A DNA stretch of 64,000 bases from Acidipropionibacterium sp. GTDB taxonomy: Bacteria > Actinomycetota > Actinomycetes > Propionibacteriales > Propionibacteriaceae. Below the pieces are notes generated by a model. It was not told the DNA's origin. It was given only the letters and a program-made list of their open reading frames with translations, and made no database searches. Of the stretch, positions 19,921 through 28,931 are shown piece after piece. The translations under genes were made by a program, and so were the position numbers. Location: NCBI GenBank assembly GCA_022647765.1, contig JALCLH010000010.1:96117-160116 (forward strand), given 5' to 3'. Numbering within the stretch: position 1 is the first letter of the stretch; every line of letters begins with the position of its first letter.

Positions 19921-20744
19921 CTGAGGGTGCTCGGGTGAGTGGGATGCGCGGGGCCGTCGAGCTGTCCACCGAGGAGGTTGCCGATCTCATCCGGGAGGTG
20001 ACTCGGACGATCGTCGAGCCCCGTTTCGGTGAGTTGCGGCCCGACCAGATCCACGAGAAGTCGCACCCCGGGGATCTGGTGACCGACGCCGACCGGCAGG
20101 CCGAGCGCGCCCTGTCGGCGGCGCTGGGTCGGCGCACCGGAGCCGTGGTGGTGGGCGAGGAGGCGGCATTCGCCGATCCCGGCATTCTGGACGCCCTTCC
20201 GGGAGCCGAGCAGGCCTGGGTGATCGACCCCATCGACGGCACCGCGAATTTCGTCAAGGGCTCCGAGGACCACGCCGTGATGCTGGCGGAGGTGAGGTCC
20301 GGGCAGACGGTTCGCGGCTGGATCTGGCAGCCCCGCTACAACCGGATGTTCATTGCGGAGCACGGTGCTGGTGTGCGGTGCGACGGCGCTCGGATCACCC
20401 GCATGCCGTCCGGGGATCCGGTGGTGGCCGCCACCACGCACAAGCGTCTTCGGACGGCAGTGGCGCCCGGGGGCGGTCCCGGTCTGGAGTGGACCTGGTC
20501 GCGCTGGTGCTGCGGGGTCGACTATCCGCGGGTGTGCACCGGCGAGGTCGACGCCACGGTGTACGTCCACTCCCATCCTTGGGATCATCTGCCCGGGGCC
20601 CTCATGCTGCGAGAGTTGGGTGGGGTGGTGCGCAGCGTCGACGGCACCGACTATGGAATGTCCGAGATCCCGCACCAGCTCCTGGTGGCCGCGGGGGACG
20701 AGCAGGCCTACCAGACCGTTGCCGAGGCCCTTCGGGGGATGTGA
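19917..20744 (+). CDS. Inositol monophosphatase-family phosphatase
   Basis: This is a magnesium-dependent sugar-phosphate or nucleotide phosphatase of the IMPase/CysQ/HisN superfamily, 275 residues. Metal-binding motifs are present in order: GEEAAF (Glu of motif 1), WVIDPIDGTANFVKG (motif 2) and HPWDHLPGALMLRELGG (motif 3). Family members hydrolyse inositol phosphate, histidinol phosphate or PAP, and the sequence alone does not choose between them. It overlaps the DUF3097 gene by four bases. Confidence 0.87.
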   Translation: MTEGARVSGMRGAVELSTEEVADLIREVTRTIVEPRFGELRPDQIHEKSHPGDLVTDADRQAERALSAALGRRTGAVVVGEEAAFADPGILDALPGAEQAWVIDPIDGTANFVKGSEDHAVMLAEVRSGQTVRGWIWQPRYNRMFIAEHGAGVRCDGARITRMPSGDPVVAATTHKRLRTAVAPGGGPGLEWTWSRWCCGVDYPRVCTGEVDATVYVHSHPWDHLPGALMLRELGGVVRSVDGTDYGMSEIPHQLLVAAGDEQAYQTVAEALRGM

Positions 20745-20889
20745 GGGCTGTCTTCGCTGGATCACCATGGCGGCTCTTGCGCGGGATGAGCGGGAAAATC
20801 CTGCAGGAAATCACTCCAGCCTCGCCGTCCCGCTGCCCTGGCCGGGCCGGATCATGGCGAGGCGGGAGTGAAATCCATCCGGGTATCAG

Positions 20890-20957
20890 ACGAGGCGCCC
20901 CTTCCTCCACGAGACGCCCGTTGCATGAGGCGCCTCGTGGAGGAAGGGGCGCCTCGT
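20890..20957. repeat. Long palindromic element, copy 1 (REP-like)
   Basis: Perfect 24-base arms (20890-20913 and 20934-20957) enclose a 20-base loop, and the pairing can extend inward by eight more bases with one mismatch. The element lies between two convergent genes (IMPase family and MBL hydrolase), so it could end transcription both ways, but there is no T tract. About 51 bases of it recur at 53269-53319 with some seven differences. The rest of 20745-21036 shows no gene. Confidence 0.8.
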
Positions 20958-21036
20958 GGGGAAATGGTGTGGTGGACCAGGAGCTGCGGTCTGACAGATG
21001 CTGTGGCAGCATCTGGCGTCCCCAGCGACTTGCGGA

Positions 21037-21933
21037 CTACCGCTTCGACAGGGGGAGCAGGTTCTTTCGGGTGATTCCCCGGGCGGCCAGTTGATCGGCT
21101 ATCCGGGGGATCCAGTCCGCCATCGTCTCCGGTGAGAACGGCCACTCGCGGGAGGACTGGATCTTCTCGACCGGGGTGCCGGCCTCCATCTCCTCGCGGA
21201 CCTGGTCGACGCACTGGCTGATCCGGGCGTTCTGGTCCATCAGGGCGTGGCCGTCGACCGGGTCACCGTGACCCAGGATATACCGTCCCTTCCCGTCGGT
21301 CGCGCTGATCACCGAGGAGATGGCCGACGGCCAGTTCCAGAAGTCGGTGGACTCGTCGGCCTGCGGGTCTCCCGACGTCTCCACCAGATCACCGACGAAG
21401 GTGACCTCCTCCTCGGGGATCCGGATCACCAGGTCCCCGTCGGTGTGCCCAGCACCCGGATACACCACCTCGGCGGCCAGCCCGCCCAGGTCGATGTACG
21501 CCAGCAGCGAGGTCGGATGGGCAATAGCGGGGGCGTCCGCCAGCCGGGCCAGCGCCGCCCGGTGCATCCACACTTGGACGCCATCAGCGTCACCCTCGCC
21601 GGCTCCAGGCTTCTTCGCCCCGACCAGCCCCGCCAGCCCGCCGCAGTGGTCGTCGTGATGATGGGTCACCACCACCCGATCCACCGGACGCCCCAGCGCC
21701 CGGGCGGCCGCCATCGACAGCGCAGCCCCCTGCTGGGGCGTCGAACCGGTGTCGATCAGCAGCAGATGATCCTCACCGATCACCAGACCGCAGGTCACCG
21801 CGCACGGCTCGAGCCGCGTCGTCCATACCCTGGCGGTCAGCGGCGACCAGACGATCGCGGCGTCGTCGCCCGAGGAAATCCCGGTTCCCGCAAATTGATC
21901 CGTGGCAGCAAGCCTCTCCATGGTGGCAAGCAT
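21037..21933 (-). CDS. Metallo-beta-lactamase-fold hydrolase
   Basis: This is a 298-residue cytoplasmic hydrolase with the zinc motif T-HHHDDH at about residues 90-96, a second-site Asp/His (GAGHTDGDLVI) and a late GHGDPVDG histidine, so both metal sites are complete. The strand LLLIDTGST before the motif fits the fold. It lacks the signal peptide of secreted beta-lactamases and resembles the SoxH/quinoprotein-relay type of MBL proteins. The substrate is unknown. It is transcribed away from hrcA, with which it shares the upstream region. Confidence 0.82.
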   Translation of the reverse strand: MLATMERLAATDQFAGTGISSGDDAAIVWSPLTARVWTTRLEPCAVTCGLVIGEDHLLLIDTGSTPQQGAALSMAAARALGRPVDRVVVTHHHDDHCGGLAGLVGAKKPGAGEGDADGVQVWMHRAALARLADAPAIAHPTSLLAYIDLGGLAAEVVYPGAGHTDGDLVIRIPEEEVTFVGDLVETSGDPQADESTDFWNWPSAISSVISATDGKGRYILGHGDPVDGHALMDQNARISQCVDQVREEMEAGTPVEKIQSSREWPFSPETMADWIPRIADQLAARGITRKNLLPLSKR

Positions 21934-22062
21934 GGCACGCGGAGTTGGTGGGGACGGGGCAGGGCTGAGCCGAGACGGGCAGGCCGGCTGACCAGGACAG
22001 GGCAGGTAGAGAGGGCAGGCAGAGACAGCGCAGATAGGGACAGCCCGGCGTCCCGCGATAGA

Positions 22063-22089
22063 CTGGCACTCAACGTCCCGGAGTGCCAG
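22063..22089. promoter_or_regulatory. CIRCE operator before hrcA
   Basis: CTGGCACTC-N9-GAGTGCCAG is a perfect 9-base dyad with the 9-base spacer of CIRCE (consensus TTAGCACTC-N9-GAGTGCTAA), the binding site of HrcA. It overlaps a likely -10 box TAGACT (22059-22064), with GGGACA 16 bases upstream as a weak -35. HrcA bound here would block its own transcription and that of dnaJ. Confidence 0.9.
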
Positions 22090-22121
22090 AATCGTCGCAT
22101 CCCGGGGGTGAGGAGGGAATT

Positions 22122-23141
22122 GTGCTCGACGACCGGAAGCTCGACGTGCTCAAGGCCATCGTCACCGACTACGTGTCGAGCAAGGAGCCGGTGGGCTCCA
22201 AGGCACTGGTGGAGCGCCACGGACTGCGCGTCTCGCCGGCCACGGTGCGCAACGACATGGCGGTGCTGGAGGAGGAGGGGTACATCACCCATCCGCACAC
22301 CAGCGCCGGGCGAATCCCCACCGACAAGGGCTATCGCCTGTTCGTCGACCGGATCGCCACCGTCAAGCCGCTGTCGGCCCCGGAGCGCCGGGCCATCATG
22401 AGCTTCATGAACGGCGCCGTCGACATCGACGACATCGTCACTCGCACCGTCCGGCTGCTCGCCCAGATCACCCACCAGGTGGCGATCATGCAGTACCCGG
22501 TGGTCTCCTCGGCGAGCATCCGCCACCTGGAGCTGGTCGGGCTGTCCACCGACCGCGTCCTCATCGTCCTCATCACCTCCAGCGGCTCGGTCGAGCAGCG
22601 CACCCTGGAACTGCCGGGATACACCGAGGAGCTGTTGATGCGGCTTCGCGGCCGGCTCAATCAGCTTCTCATCGGGCGTACCCCGGCCGAGGCCGCCGAC
22701 CTCCTCTCGGGCCTCCTTGAGGAGTTCGAGTCGATGGACAGGTCCACCGCCGCCAGCGTCATCGCCGGCGTCCTGGAGATCCTGGCGACCGACCCGTCGG
22801 CCCGGGTGATGGTGGCCGGCGTGCCCAATCTCACCCGGTACGGCCCGAACCTCCAGACCTCGATCCAGCCCGTGCTGGAGGCCCTCGAGGAGCAGGTGGT
22901 GCTGCTGCGCCTGCTCGGCGACGCCACCGCCGAGAGCCCCGGCGACCTCACGGTGAGGATCGGCTCGGAGAACGCCGACGAGAACTTCCAGTCGACCTCA
23001 CTGGTCGTCAGCACCTATGGTGACGACGGCGGCCGGTCCGGACTGGGAGTCGTCGGCCCCACCCTGATGGACTACCCCTCGACGATGGCCGCGGTCCGGG
23101 CGATCGCCCGGTACGTCGGCAGATTCCTGGCAGAAGGATGA
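22122..23141 (+). CDS. hrcA: Heat-inducible transcription repressor HrcA
   Basis: HrcA represses chaperone genes through CIRCE sites and is kept active by GroEL. The protein has 339 residues from GTG 22122, which has AGGAGGG four to five bases upstream. The winged helix is at the N-terminus ([19 protein letters not shown], then [18 protein letters not shown]), followed by the dimerisation GAF-like domain. Its own CIRCE lies 33 bases before the start. It is 9 bases from dnaJ and forms one operon with dnaJ and rsmE. Confidence 0.95.
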   Translation: MLDDRKLDVLKAIVTDYVSSKEPVGSKALVERHGLRVSPATVRNDMAVLEEEGYITHPHTSAGRIPTDKGYRLFVDRIATVKPLSAPERRAIMSFMNGAVDIDDIVTRTVRLLAQITHQVAIMQYPVVSSASIRHLELVGLSTDRVLIVLITSSGSVEQRTLELPGYTEELLMRLRGRLNQLLIGRTPAEAADLLSGLLEEFESMDRSTAASVIAGVLEILATDPSARVMVAGVPNLTRYGPNLQTSIQPVLEALEEQVVLLRLLGDATAESPGDLTVRIGSENADENFQSTSLVVSTYGDDGGRSGLGVVGPTLMDYPSTMAAVRAIARYVGRFLAEG

Positions 23142-23150
23142 CCGCTTTCA

Positions 23151-24341
23151 ATGAGCACTGATTACTACGAGGTCCTCGGCGTCTCCCGCGACGCCAGCGC
23201 CGACGAGATCAAGAAGGCCTATCGCAAGAAGGCCATGAGGCTGCATCCCGATGTCGCCGGTCCCGGTTCCGAGGAGGCCTTCAAGGAGGTCCAGGAGGCC
23301 TACGAGGTGCTGCAGGACCCGCAGAAGCGGGCCATCTTCGACCGCGGCGGCGACCCGGCCCATCCCGGTGCGGGCGCGGGCGGATTCGGGGACGCCGGCT
23401 TCTCAGGCGGCGGGTTCGACTTCACCAACCTGGTCGACGCCATGTTCGGCGGCGGCTCGCCATTCGGCGGCGGCGGATCCCAGCGCGGGCCCAGGTCGCG
23501 GGTGCGCCGCGGTCAGGACGCCCTGGTGCGGCTGCGGCTCACCCTCGCCGAGGCGGCTTTCGGCGTCACCAAGCCGCTGGACATCGACACCGCGGTGGTC
23601 TGTCCGAAGTGCCACGGCAAGGGCGCTCAGGGCGACTCCGAACCGGTCACCTGCAGCACCTGCGACGGTGCCGGCGAGGTCATCACCGTGCAGCGGTCCT
23701 TCCTCGGCGACATCCGCACCACCCAGCCCTGCCCGACCTGCCGGGGATACGGAACCGTCATCCCCAACCCCTGCCCGGAGTGCTCCGGGGAGGGCCGGGT
23801 GCGCACCTCGCGCACCATCAACGTCAAGATCCCGGCCGGGGTGGACGACGGCAACCGCATCCACCTGGACTCCCAGGGCGAGGTCGGCCCCGGCGGCGGC
23901 CCCGCCGGCGACCTCTACGTCGAGCTGTCGGTGGCCCCCCACGAGGTCTTCCGCCGCGACGGCACCAACCTGGAGATGGCCATCGAGGTGCCGATGACCG
24001 CGGCCGCCCTGGGCACCACCGTGTCGGTGCGCACCCTGGAGGCCGACCGCGAGGACTTCGACGAGGACCAGGCCACCGTCAGCGTCGAGATCCCGGCCGG
24101 CACCCAGTCCGGAGCCCGGATCGTCGTCGAGGGACGCGGCATCCCCCGGCTGCGCGGCGGCGGCCGCGGCGACCTCGGCGTCGCCCTGCTGGTCAAGACG
24201 CCGACCAAGCTGGACAGCCACCAGAAGGAGCTGCTGCGCGAGTTCGCGGCCGCCCGAGGCGAGACCGGCGCGGACGCCTCGGTGCGCACCTCTGGTTCCA
24301 AGGGGGTCTTCTCCCGGCTCAAGGAGGCCTTCGGCGGATGA
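23151..24341 (+). CDS. dnaJ: Chaperone DnaJ
   Basis: This is the Hsp40 co-chaperone that loads clients on DnaK, 396 residues. It has the J domain with HPD at about residue 35, a Gly/Phe-rich linker (residues 66-110) and then four zinc-finger repeats [24 protein letters not shown] and CPECSGEG. The substrate-binding C-terminal domains follow. This is the hrcA-linked copy (DnaJ2 type in actinobacteria). The stop overlaps rsmE (ATGA), and heat control by HrcA is expected through the upstream CIRCE. Confidence 0.95.
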   Translation: MSTDYYEVLGVSRDASADEIKKAYRKKAMRLHPDVAGPGSEEAFKEVQEAYEVLQDPQKRAIFDRGGDPAHPGAGAGGFGDAGFSGGGFDFTNLVDAMFGGGSPFGGGGSQRGPRSRVRRGQDALVRLRLTLAEAAFGVTKPLDIDTAVVCPKCHGKGAQGDSEPVTCSTCDGAGEVITVQRSFLGDIRTTQPCPTCRGYGTVIPNPCPECSGEGRVRTSRTINVKIPAGVDDGNRIHLDSQGEVGPGGGPAGDLYVELSVAPHEVFRRDGTNLEMAIEVPMTAAALGTTVSVRTLEADREDFDEDQATVSVEIPAGTQSGARIVVEGRGIPRLRGGGRGDLGVALLVKTPTKLDSHQKELLREFAAARGETGADASVRTSGSKGVFSRLKEAFGG

Positions 24342-25075
24342 GCGATCCCTGCTTCATCGCCGAGATCGGTGACGCCGGTCCCGGCGATCTGGTGGAGATC
24401 ACCGGCGCCGAGGGTCATCACGCCGCCGCGGTGCGGCGGATCCGAGTCGAGGAATCGGTCCTGGTGACCGACGGCGCCGGCTCCGCGGTTCGCGGGCCGG
24501 CGGTGAGCGTCGGCAAGAATCTGGTCCAGGTCCGGGTCGTCGAGCGGCTCGCCGCACCGGCCCGGCGGCACCGCTGGGTGGCGGTCCAGGCGCTCATCAA
24601 GGGCCCGCGCGCCGACTCGGTGGTCGAGACCCTCACCGAGCTCGGCGTCGACGAGATCATCGGCTGGCAGGCGTCCCGCTCGATCGTGCGGTGGGCCCCG
24701 GACAAGCGGGAGAAGGCGCTGGAGAAATGGCGCGCCACCGCACGGGAGGCCACCAAGCAGTCCCGCCGGTTCACCGTCCCGCAGGTGTCATTCGCCACCA
24801 CCGCCCAGGTATGCGCCCGGATCGCCGGAGCGCAGGGCGCCTTCGTGCTGCATGAGAGCGCCACCGGCGTCATCCACCCCGCCGACCTGCCCGGGGCCGG
24901 CGAGGTGGTCATGATCGTCGGCCCCGAGGGCGGTATCAGTCCCGAGGAGCTGGACGCCTTCACCGGCTCCGGCGCGGTGCCGGTGCTGGTGGCCGACGCC
25001 GTGCTGCGCGCCTCCACCGCCCCGGTGGTCGGTCTGGCTCAGCTCCAGGCCCTCGCGGGCCTGGTTCGCGGCTGA
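24338..25075 (+). CDS. rsmE: 16S rRNA m3U1498 methyltransferase
   Basis: This is a SPOUT-fold enzyme that methylates U1498 of 16S rRNA, 245 residues. The ATG overlaps the dnaJ stop and has AAGGAGG upstream. The N-terminal PUA-like region contains [10 protein letters not shown]. The knotted SAM-binding region shows [16 protein letters not shown] and LRASTAPV, the two diagnostic blocks of RsmE. It is the third gene of the hrcA operon, a conserved arrangement. Its stop lies inside a 24-base tandem repeat shared with the convergent dehydrogenase gene. Confidence 0.93.
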   Translation: MSDPCFIAEIGDAGPGDLVEITGAEGHHAAAVRRIRVEESVLVTDGAGSAVRGPAVSVGKNLVQVRVVERLAAPARRHRWVAVQALIKGPRADSVVETLTELGVDEIIGWQASRSIVRWAPDKREKALEKWRATAREATKQSRRFTVPQVSFATTAQVCARIAGAQGAFVLHESATGVIHPADLPGAGEVVMIVGPEGGISPEELDAFTGSGAVPVLVADAVLRASTAPVVGLAQLQALAGLVRG

Positions 25076-25135
25076 GTCACGGCTCTCCACCCACTGCGAG
25101 TCACGGCTCTCTACCAACTGCGAGTCACGGCTCGA
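25074..25135. repeat. 24-bp tandem repeat between convergent genes
   Basis: A 24-base unit beginning GAGTCACGGCTC occurs 2.6 times, starting at 25074, 25098 and 25122. On the minus strand each unit carries the dehydrogenase C-terminus Glu-Pro-stop in the same frame, so the gene end has been copied outward toward rsmE. The convergent stops of rsmE (25075) and the dehydrogenase (25125) lie in it. Confidence 0.8.
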
Positions 25136-26171
25136 CGGTGACCTTGATTGCCTCCCCCTTCGCCACGATGTCGAAGGCGTCCAGCGCATTCTCCAACGGG
25201 ATGTGCCGGGTGATGAGATCCTTGACCGGCAGCTGACCCGAGGCGATGTACTCCAGCGCCCTCTTGTGCTGCTCGGGGGCCGAGCCGTTGGCGCCATGGA
25301 CGTGCAGCTGGCGGTAGTGGATCAGGTTGGAGTCGCAGGTGATGGTCGAGTTGGTCTTCGGCAGGCCGCCGAAGAAGGAGATCCGGCCGTTGCGGGCGGC
25401 CATCGCCAGGGCCTGCTCCTGGGTGATATTGGCCGGAGTCGCGGTAATGACGACGTCCGCGCCGCGCCCATCGGTGAGCTCCATCACCTTCGCCACCACG
25501 TCCACGCTCGAGCCGTCGATGGTGAGGTCCGGCTTGACGGCGGCCGCCGACATCGCCAGCCGCTCGGCGTTGATGTCGACCATCGCCACCGTGCCGGCCT
25601 TGTAGACGCCGCGCGCGATCCGGGTGTGCATGCAGCCGATCGGCCCGGCGCCGAAGACGACGACGAAATCGCCCTCTTCGATACCCAGTATCTCCTGGGC
25701 GTTGAGGGCGCAGGCGAAGGGCTCCACGGCGCTGGCCTCGTCGAATCCGACGCCGGCCGGGATCTTGTTGAGGCCGTCCACCGCGAGCACCTGGCGGGGC
25801 ACGATCATGTATTCCGCGAAACCGCCGTCGTACTGGTAGCCGACGCTGGTCTGGTTCTCGCAGACCTGCATCCACCCCTTGCGGCACTCGTGGCACGTCC
25901 CGCACGGCACCGCCGCGATGGACTGGACGCCGTCGCCCACTGTCCAGTCGCCGGTCACATCCCTTCCGATCTCCACGATCTCACCGGCCACCTCGTGACC
26001 CATCGTGGTGGTGCCGGTGATGTTCTGGTGACCGTTCTTGAAGATCTTGACATCGGTGCCGCAGGTCGAACAGTTCTTGACCTTGATCTTGATCTCGTCG
26101 TCCCCGCAGACCGGTTCGGGAATGTCCTCGAGCCGGACATCGCCGGGGGCGTAGAAGCGAAGTGCCTTCAT
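25125..26171 (-). CDS. Zinc-dependent medium-chain dehydrogenase (polyol type)
   Basis: This is an NAD-dependent alcohol/polyol dehydrogenase of 348 residues. The catalytic zinc ligands are CGTD and GHE. The structural-zinc loop is C-GT-C-HE-C-RKGWMQV-C, and the Rossmann motif is GAGPIG. It follows mtlA with only four bases between stop and start, so it is cotranscribed with a mannitol-type PTS. It may oxidise the resulting polyol phosphate in place of the usual short MtlD, which is not present nearby. That role is inference; sorbitol or galactitol derivatives are possible. Confidence 0.85.
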   Translation of the reverse strand: MKALRFYAPGDVRLEDIPEPVCGDDEIKIKVKNCSTCGTDVKIFKNGHQNITGTTTMGHEVAGEIVEIGRDVTGDWTVGDGVQSIAAVPCGTCHECRKGWMQVCENQTSVGYQYDGGFAEYMIVPRQVLAVDGLNKIPAGVGFDEASAVEPFACALNAQEILGIEEGDFVVVFGAGPIGCMHTRIARGVYKAGTVAMVDINAERLAMSAAAVKPDLTIDGSSVDVVAKVMELTDGRGADVVITATPANITQEQALAMAARNGRISFFGGLPKTNSTITCDSNLIHYRQLHVHGANGSAPEQHKRALEYIASGQLPVKDLITRHIPLENALDAFDIVAKGEAIKVTVEP

Positions 26172-26175
26172 GTTC

Positions 26176-28090
26176 TCAGTCCTGTTCCGGTGCCAGAAGA
26201 TCCAGCACCTGTTGGGCAGTGGTGGCGGAGCGCAGTTGCGCAGCCGTGGTCGGATCGGCGAGCACCCGGGCCAGGGAGGCCATGATCTGGAGGTGCTCAT
26301 CGGATGTGGAGGCGATCGGGATCGCCAGGTAGCAGGTGTTGCCGTCCCAGTCGACGCCGTCGGGGAACTGGAGGAATCCGAGTGCGGCCCGCTTGATGTG
26401 CACCCGGGCCTCGTTGAGCCCGTGGGGGATGGCGACCCCCTCGCCCATGTAGGTGGAGATCTGGTTCTCCCGTGCCAGCATGCCCTCGATGTAGGCCGGA
26501 TCGGCGGCGCCGATGTCGACCAGCACCTGACCGGCCTGGCGGATGGCGTCCTCCTTGGAGTCGGCGTGCAGGCCCAGATGCACCCCCTCGGCAGTCAGCA
26601 CACTGGTGCCGAAGGTCGCCTGATGTGCGTGCTCAACAGCGACGGCGGACGGGGAGCCCTGAGCCTGGCGGGAGGCGCGGACGGCGTCCTCCACCCGGTC
26701 GAAGGCCGGATCGCCCATGTAGTTGGTGAACCCGACGACCTGGGCGTGGGGCACCATCTTGCGCACCCGTTCCACCAGGCCGTCCTGGGTGAGGACCAGT
26801 GTGGTGTCCTGCGGAATGTCGTTGACCGGGGTGTGAGCGACCTCGACGCCGTAGGGCGCGAGCCTCTTCTTCATCGTCGAGGCCACCATCACCGAGGATC
26901 CCATGCCGGCGTCGCAGGCGACGGTGACCTTGGAGATGAGGGAGCCGTCCAGAGCACCGATCGGGGAGACGGTGCCGGAGGCGACCTGCTGGGCGGTCCT
27001 GATGCCGGTCCTGCTCCGCGGCGGCGGCCTCGTCCTTCTTCCGGTCGGGCCGGATCAGCAGCGAGGCGACGACGAAGGAGACGACGGTGGCGGTGGCGAA
27101 GTCGAGGATCATCGGCAGATAGCCGGTCCTGGGGCACATCGCGAACCAGGCGATGATCGAGCCGGGAGCGGGCGGGGCGACCAGACCGGCGCCGGTCGCG
27201 GTGGCCACGAACAGGCCGCTCATGGCGCCGAGGATGGTGGCCAGGATGGTCTTCGGCTTCATCAGCACGTAGGGGAAGTAGATCTCGTGGATGCCGCCGA
27301 ACAGGTGGATGATGATCGCGCCGGGCACCGACTCGCGGATGTTCCGGGCGCCGAAGATCAGGTAGGCGAGCAGGAGGCCGAATCCGGGGCCGGGGTTCGA
27401 CTCGACCATGAACAGGATGGACTTGCCGGCGACCTTCGCCTGTTCGATGCCGAGGGGGGTGAGGATGCCGTGGTTGATGGCGTTGTTGAGGAAGAGCACC
27501 TTGGCTGGCTCGATGAAGATCGAGGCGAGCGGTAGCAGGTGGTGGCCGATGAGGAAGTTGACGCCGGAGGCCAGCCAACCCATCAGCGTGGTGACGATCG
27601 GTTCGATGCCGATGTGGCCCAGGAGAGCCAGCAGCATGCCGAGGATGCCGATCGAGAAGGTGTCGACGAGCATCTCGAAGCCGGCCTTGATGTGGCCTTC
27701 GATGAGTCTGTCGAACTGCTTGAGCAGCCATGCGGCCAGCGGGCCCATGATCATGGCGCCGAGCAGCATCGGGATGTCGGCTCCGACGATGACGCCCATC
27801 ACGGCGATGGCGCCGATCACGCCTCCGCGACGTCCGTGGACGTTCGATCCGCCGGTGTAGGCGATGAGGGCGGGAAGCAGGTAGGTCAGCATCGGGTCGC
27901 CGAGCTTGGCCAGGGTGGAGTTCGGCATCCATCCCGCTGGGATGAACAGGGCGGTGATGAGGCCCCATGCGATGAACGCGCCGATATTCGGCATGATCAT
28001 CCCGGCGAGAAATCCGCCGAAGCGTTGCACGGAGGCTCTGACACCTCTGCCCTCAAGGTTTTTGTTGACTGCTGCGTCAGGTAAGGACAT
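26176..28090 (-). CDS. mtlA: Mannitol-type PTS EIICBA, one frameshift
   Basis: This is a membrane phosphotransferase that imports and phosphorylates a hexitol. The IIC domain is very close to MtlA (MPNIGAFIAWGLITALFIP, LFLNNAINHGI, GGIHEIYFPYVLM). The IIB domain has the phospho-Cys loop VACDAGMGSS, and the IIA domain ends with GVAIPHG and the usual C-terminus. Joined length is about 638 residues. The frame slips near 27000-27020, in the linker between IIC and IIB (after AAAAEQ), a region tolerant of change. The ATG 28090 is five bases after GGAG. It is followed by the zinc dehydrogenase. No separate MtlR is in the window. Confidence 0.88.
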
Positions 28091-28152
28091 GTGATCTCCA
28101 GAATGTTGGTGCCGGTCCAGGGCGGCTGTGCCAGGCGCGTCCTCGACGGCAG

Positions 28153-28204
28153 TGATCAGCTTTGATCTGTGATCCAGTGTGATCATGTCCGTTTGAGTTG
28201 TCAA
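28153..28204 (-). promoter_or_regulatory. mtlA promoter region with repeated TGATC words
   Basis: On the minus strand TTGACA (28204-28199) is a perfect -35 box, but the matching -10 is poor (CACACT at 17 bases). Just downstream come four TGATC/GATCA words starting at about 28153, 28163, 28170 and 28180, which look like a repeated operator or activator site. The regulator is not identified. Confidence 0.4.
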
Positions 28205-28291
28205 GCTGTGAGCTTATGTGAGTTTCGGGGTGTGCTGTCGCTCAGTCTTCGATGCCTTCCACGGATTCGGGCGAGAAACGCTCCAGACACA

Positions 28292-28327
28292 ACGGGCGTC
28301 CCGCAGGATCTCCTGCGGGACGCCCGT
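28292..28327. terminator. Intrinsic hairpin downstream of the DoxX-like gene
   Basis: A perfect 17-base dyad with only two bases between the arms lies 30 bases after the stop of the DoxX-like gene and before the mtlA promoter. Such a stem should stop minus-strand transcription even without a T tract, as is common in high-GC actinobacteria. Confidence 0.75.
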
Positions 28328-28358
28328 CGCACTTCGGCGCAGCCTCTTGCTCCGTCTG

Positions 28359-28763
28359 TTACTTCTGCTTGCGGGTCAGCGCGACCAGCAGCAGACCGCC
28401 GGCCAGGCTGGTGTTCTTGAGGAAGTGGATCCAGTGACCCTGCCGCTCCTCGCCCTCCTTCTCCCAGAAGCGGTGGCCGGCCACGGTCACCGGAACCATC
28501 TGGGCGGCGAGCACGGCGGAGGCCAGGCGCGGCGCGATGCCCAGCGCCAGGCCGGCCCCGGCCCCCGCCATCACGGCCCCGTCGACCTTGACCAGCAGGG
28601 TGGAGTCCACGGAGGCGAGCGGGCCGGCCACCGGGCTGGGCAGGATCTCCTCGGTGGCGTCCAGCGCCCCGGCCAGCTTGTCGGCGTTGCGGAACTGGTT
28701 GACCCCGCCGACGATGAACATGCTCGACAGGAGCGACCGTCCGACGAACTTGCTGAATGACAT
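28359..28763 (-). CDS. DoxX-family membrane protein
   Basis: This is a 134-residue protein with four membrane helices and the DoxX opening RSLLSSMFIVGGVNQFRN. Family members are small quinone- or redox-linked membrane proteins whose exact roles are mostly unknown. The ATG has GAGGAG six bases upstream. It is a single gene: it is separated from recQ upstream by 168 bases without features and is closed by the hairpin downstream. Confidence 0.82.
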   Translation of the reverse strand: MSFSKFVGRSLLSSMFIVGGVNQFRNADKLAGALDATEEILPSPVAGPLASVDSTLLVKVDGAVMAGAGAGLALGIAPRLASAVLAAQMVPVTVAGHRFWEKEGEERQGHWIHFLKNTSLAGGLLLVALTRKQK

Positions 28764-28931
28764 GCTTTCTCCTCAGAATCGATTTCTTGGAATCGATGGT
28801 GCCTAGACGTTGTGGTGCCTCACACCGAACGCTACCCATTGGCGCCCAATTCCGCCTGTGCCTACCGATTCGGCGGGCGCCTGGCGATTCGGCGGGCGCC
28901 GGCGATTCGCGGGGCCCGGCCGGTGCGGCGC

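Noticed and set aside
20745..21036. tRNA or other structured RNA gene in the intergenic palindrome region
   Set aside because: The stems are a simple long palindrome without cloverleaf arms, T-loop sequence or CCA-type end.
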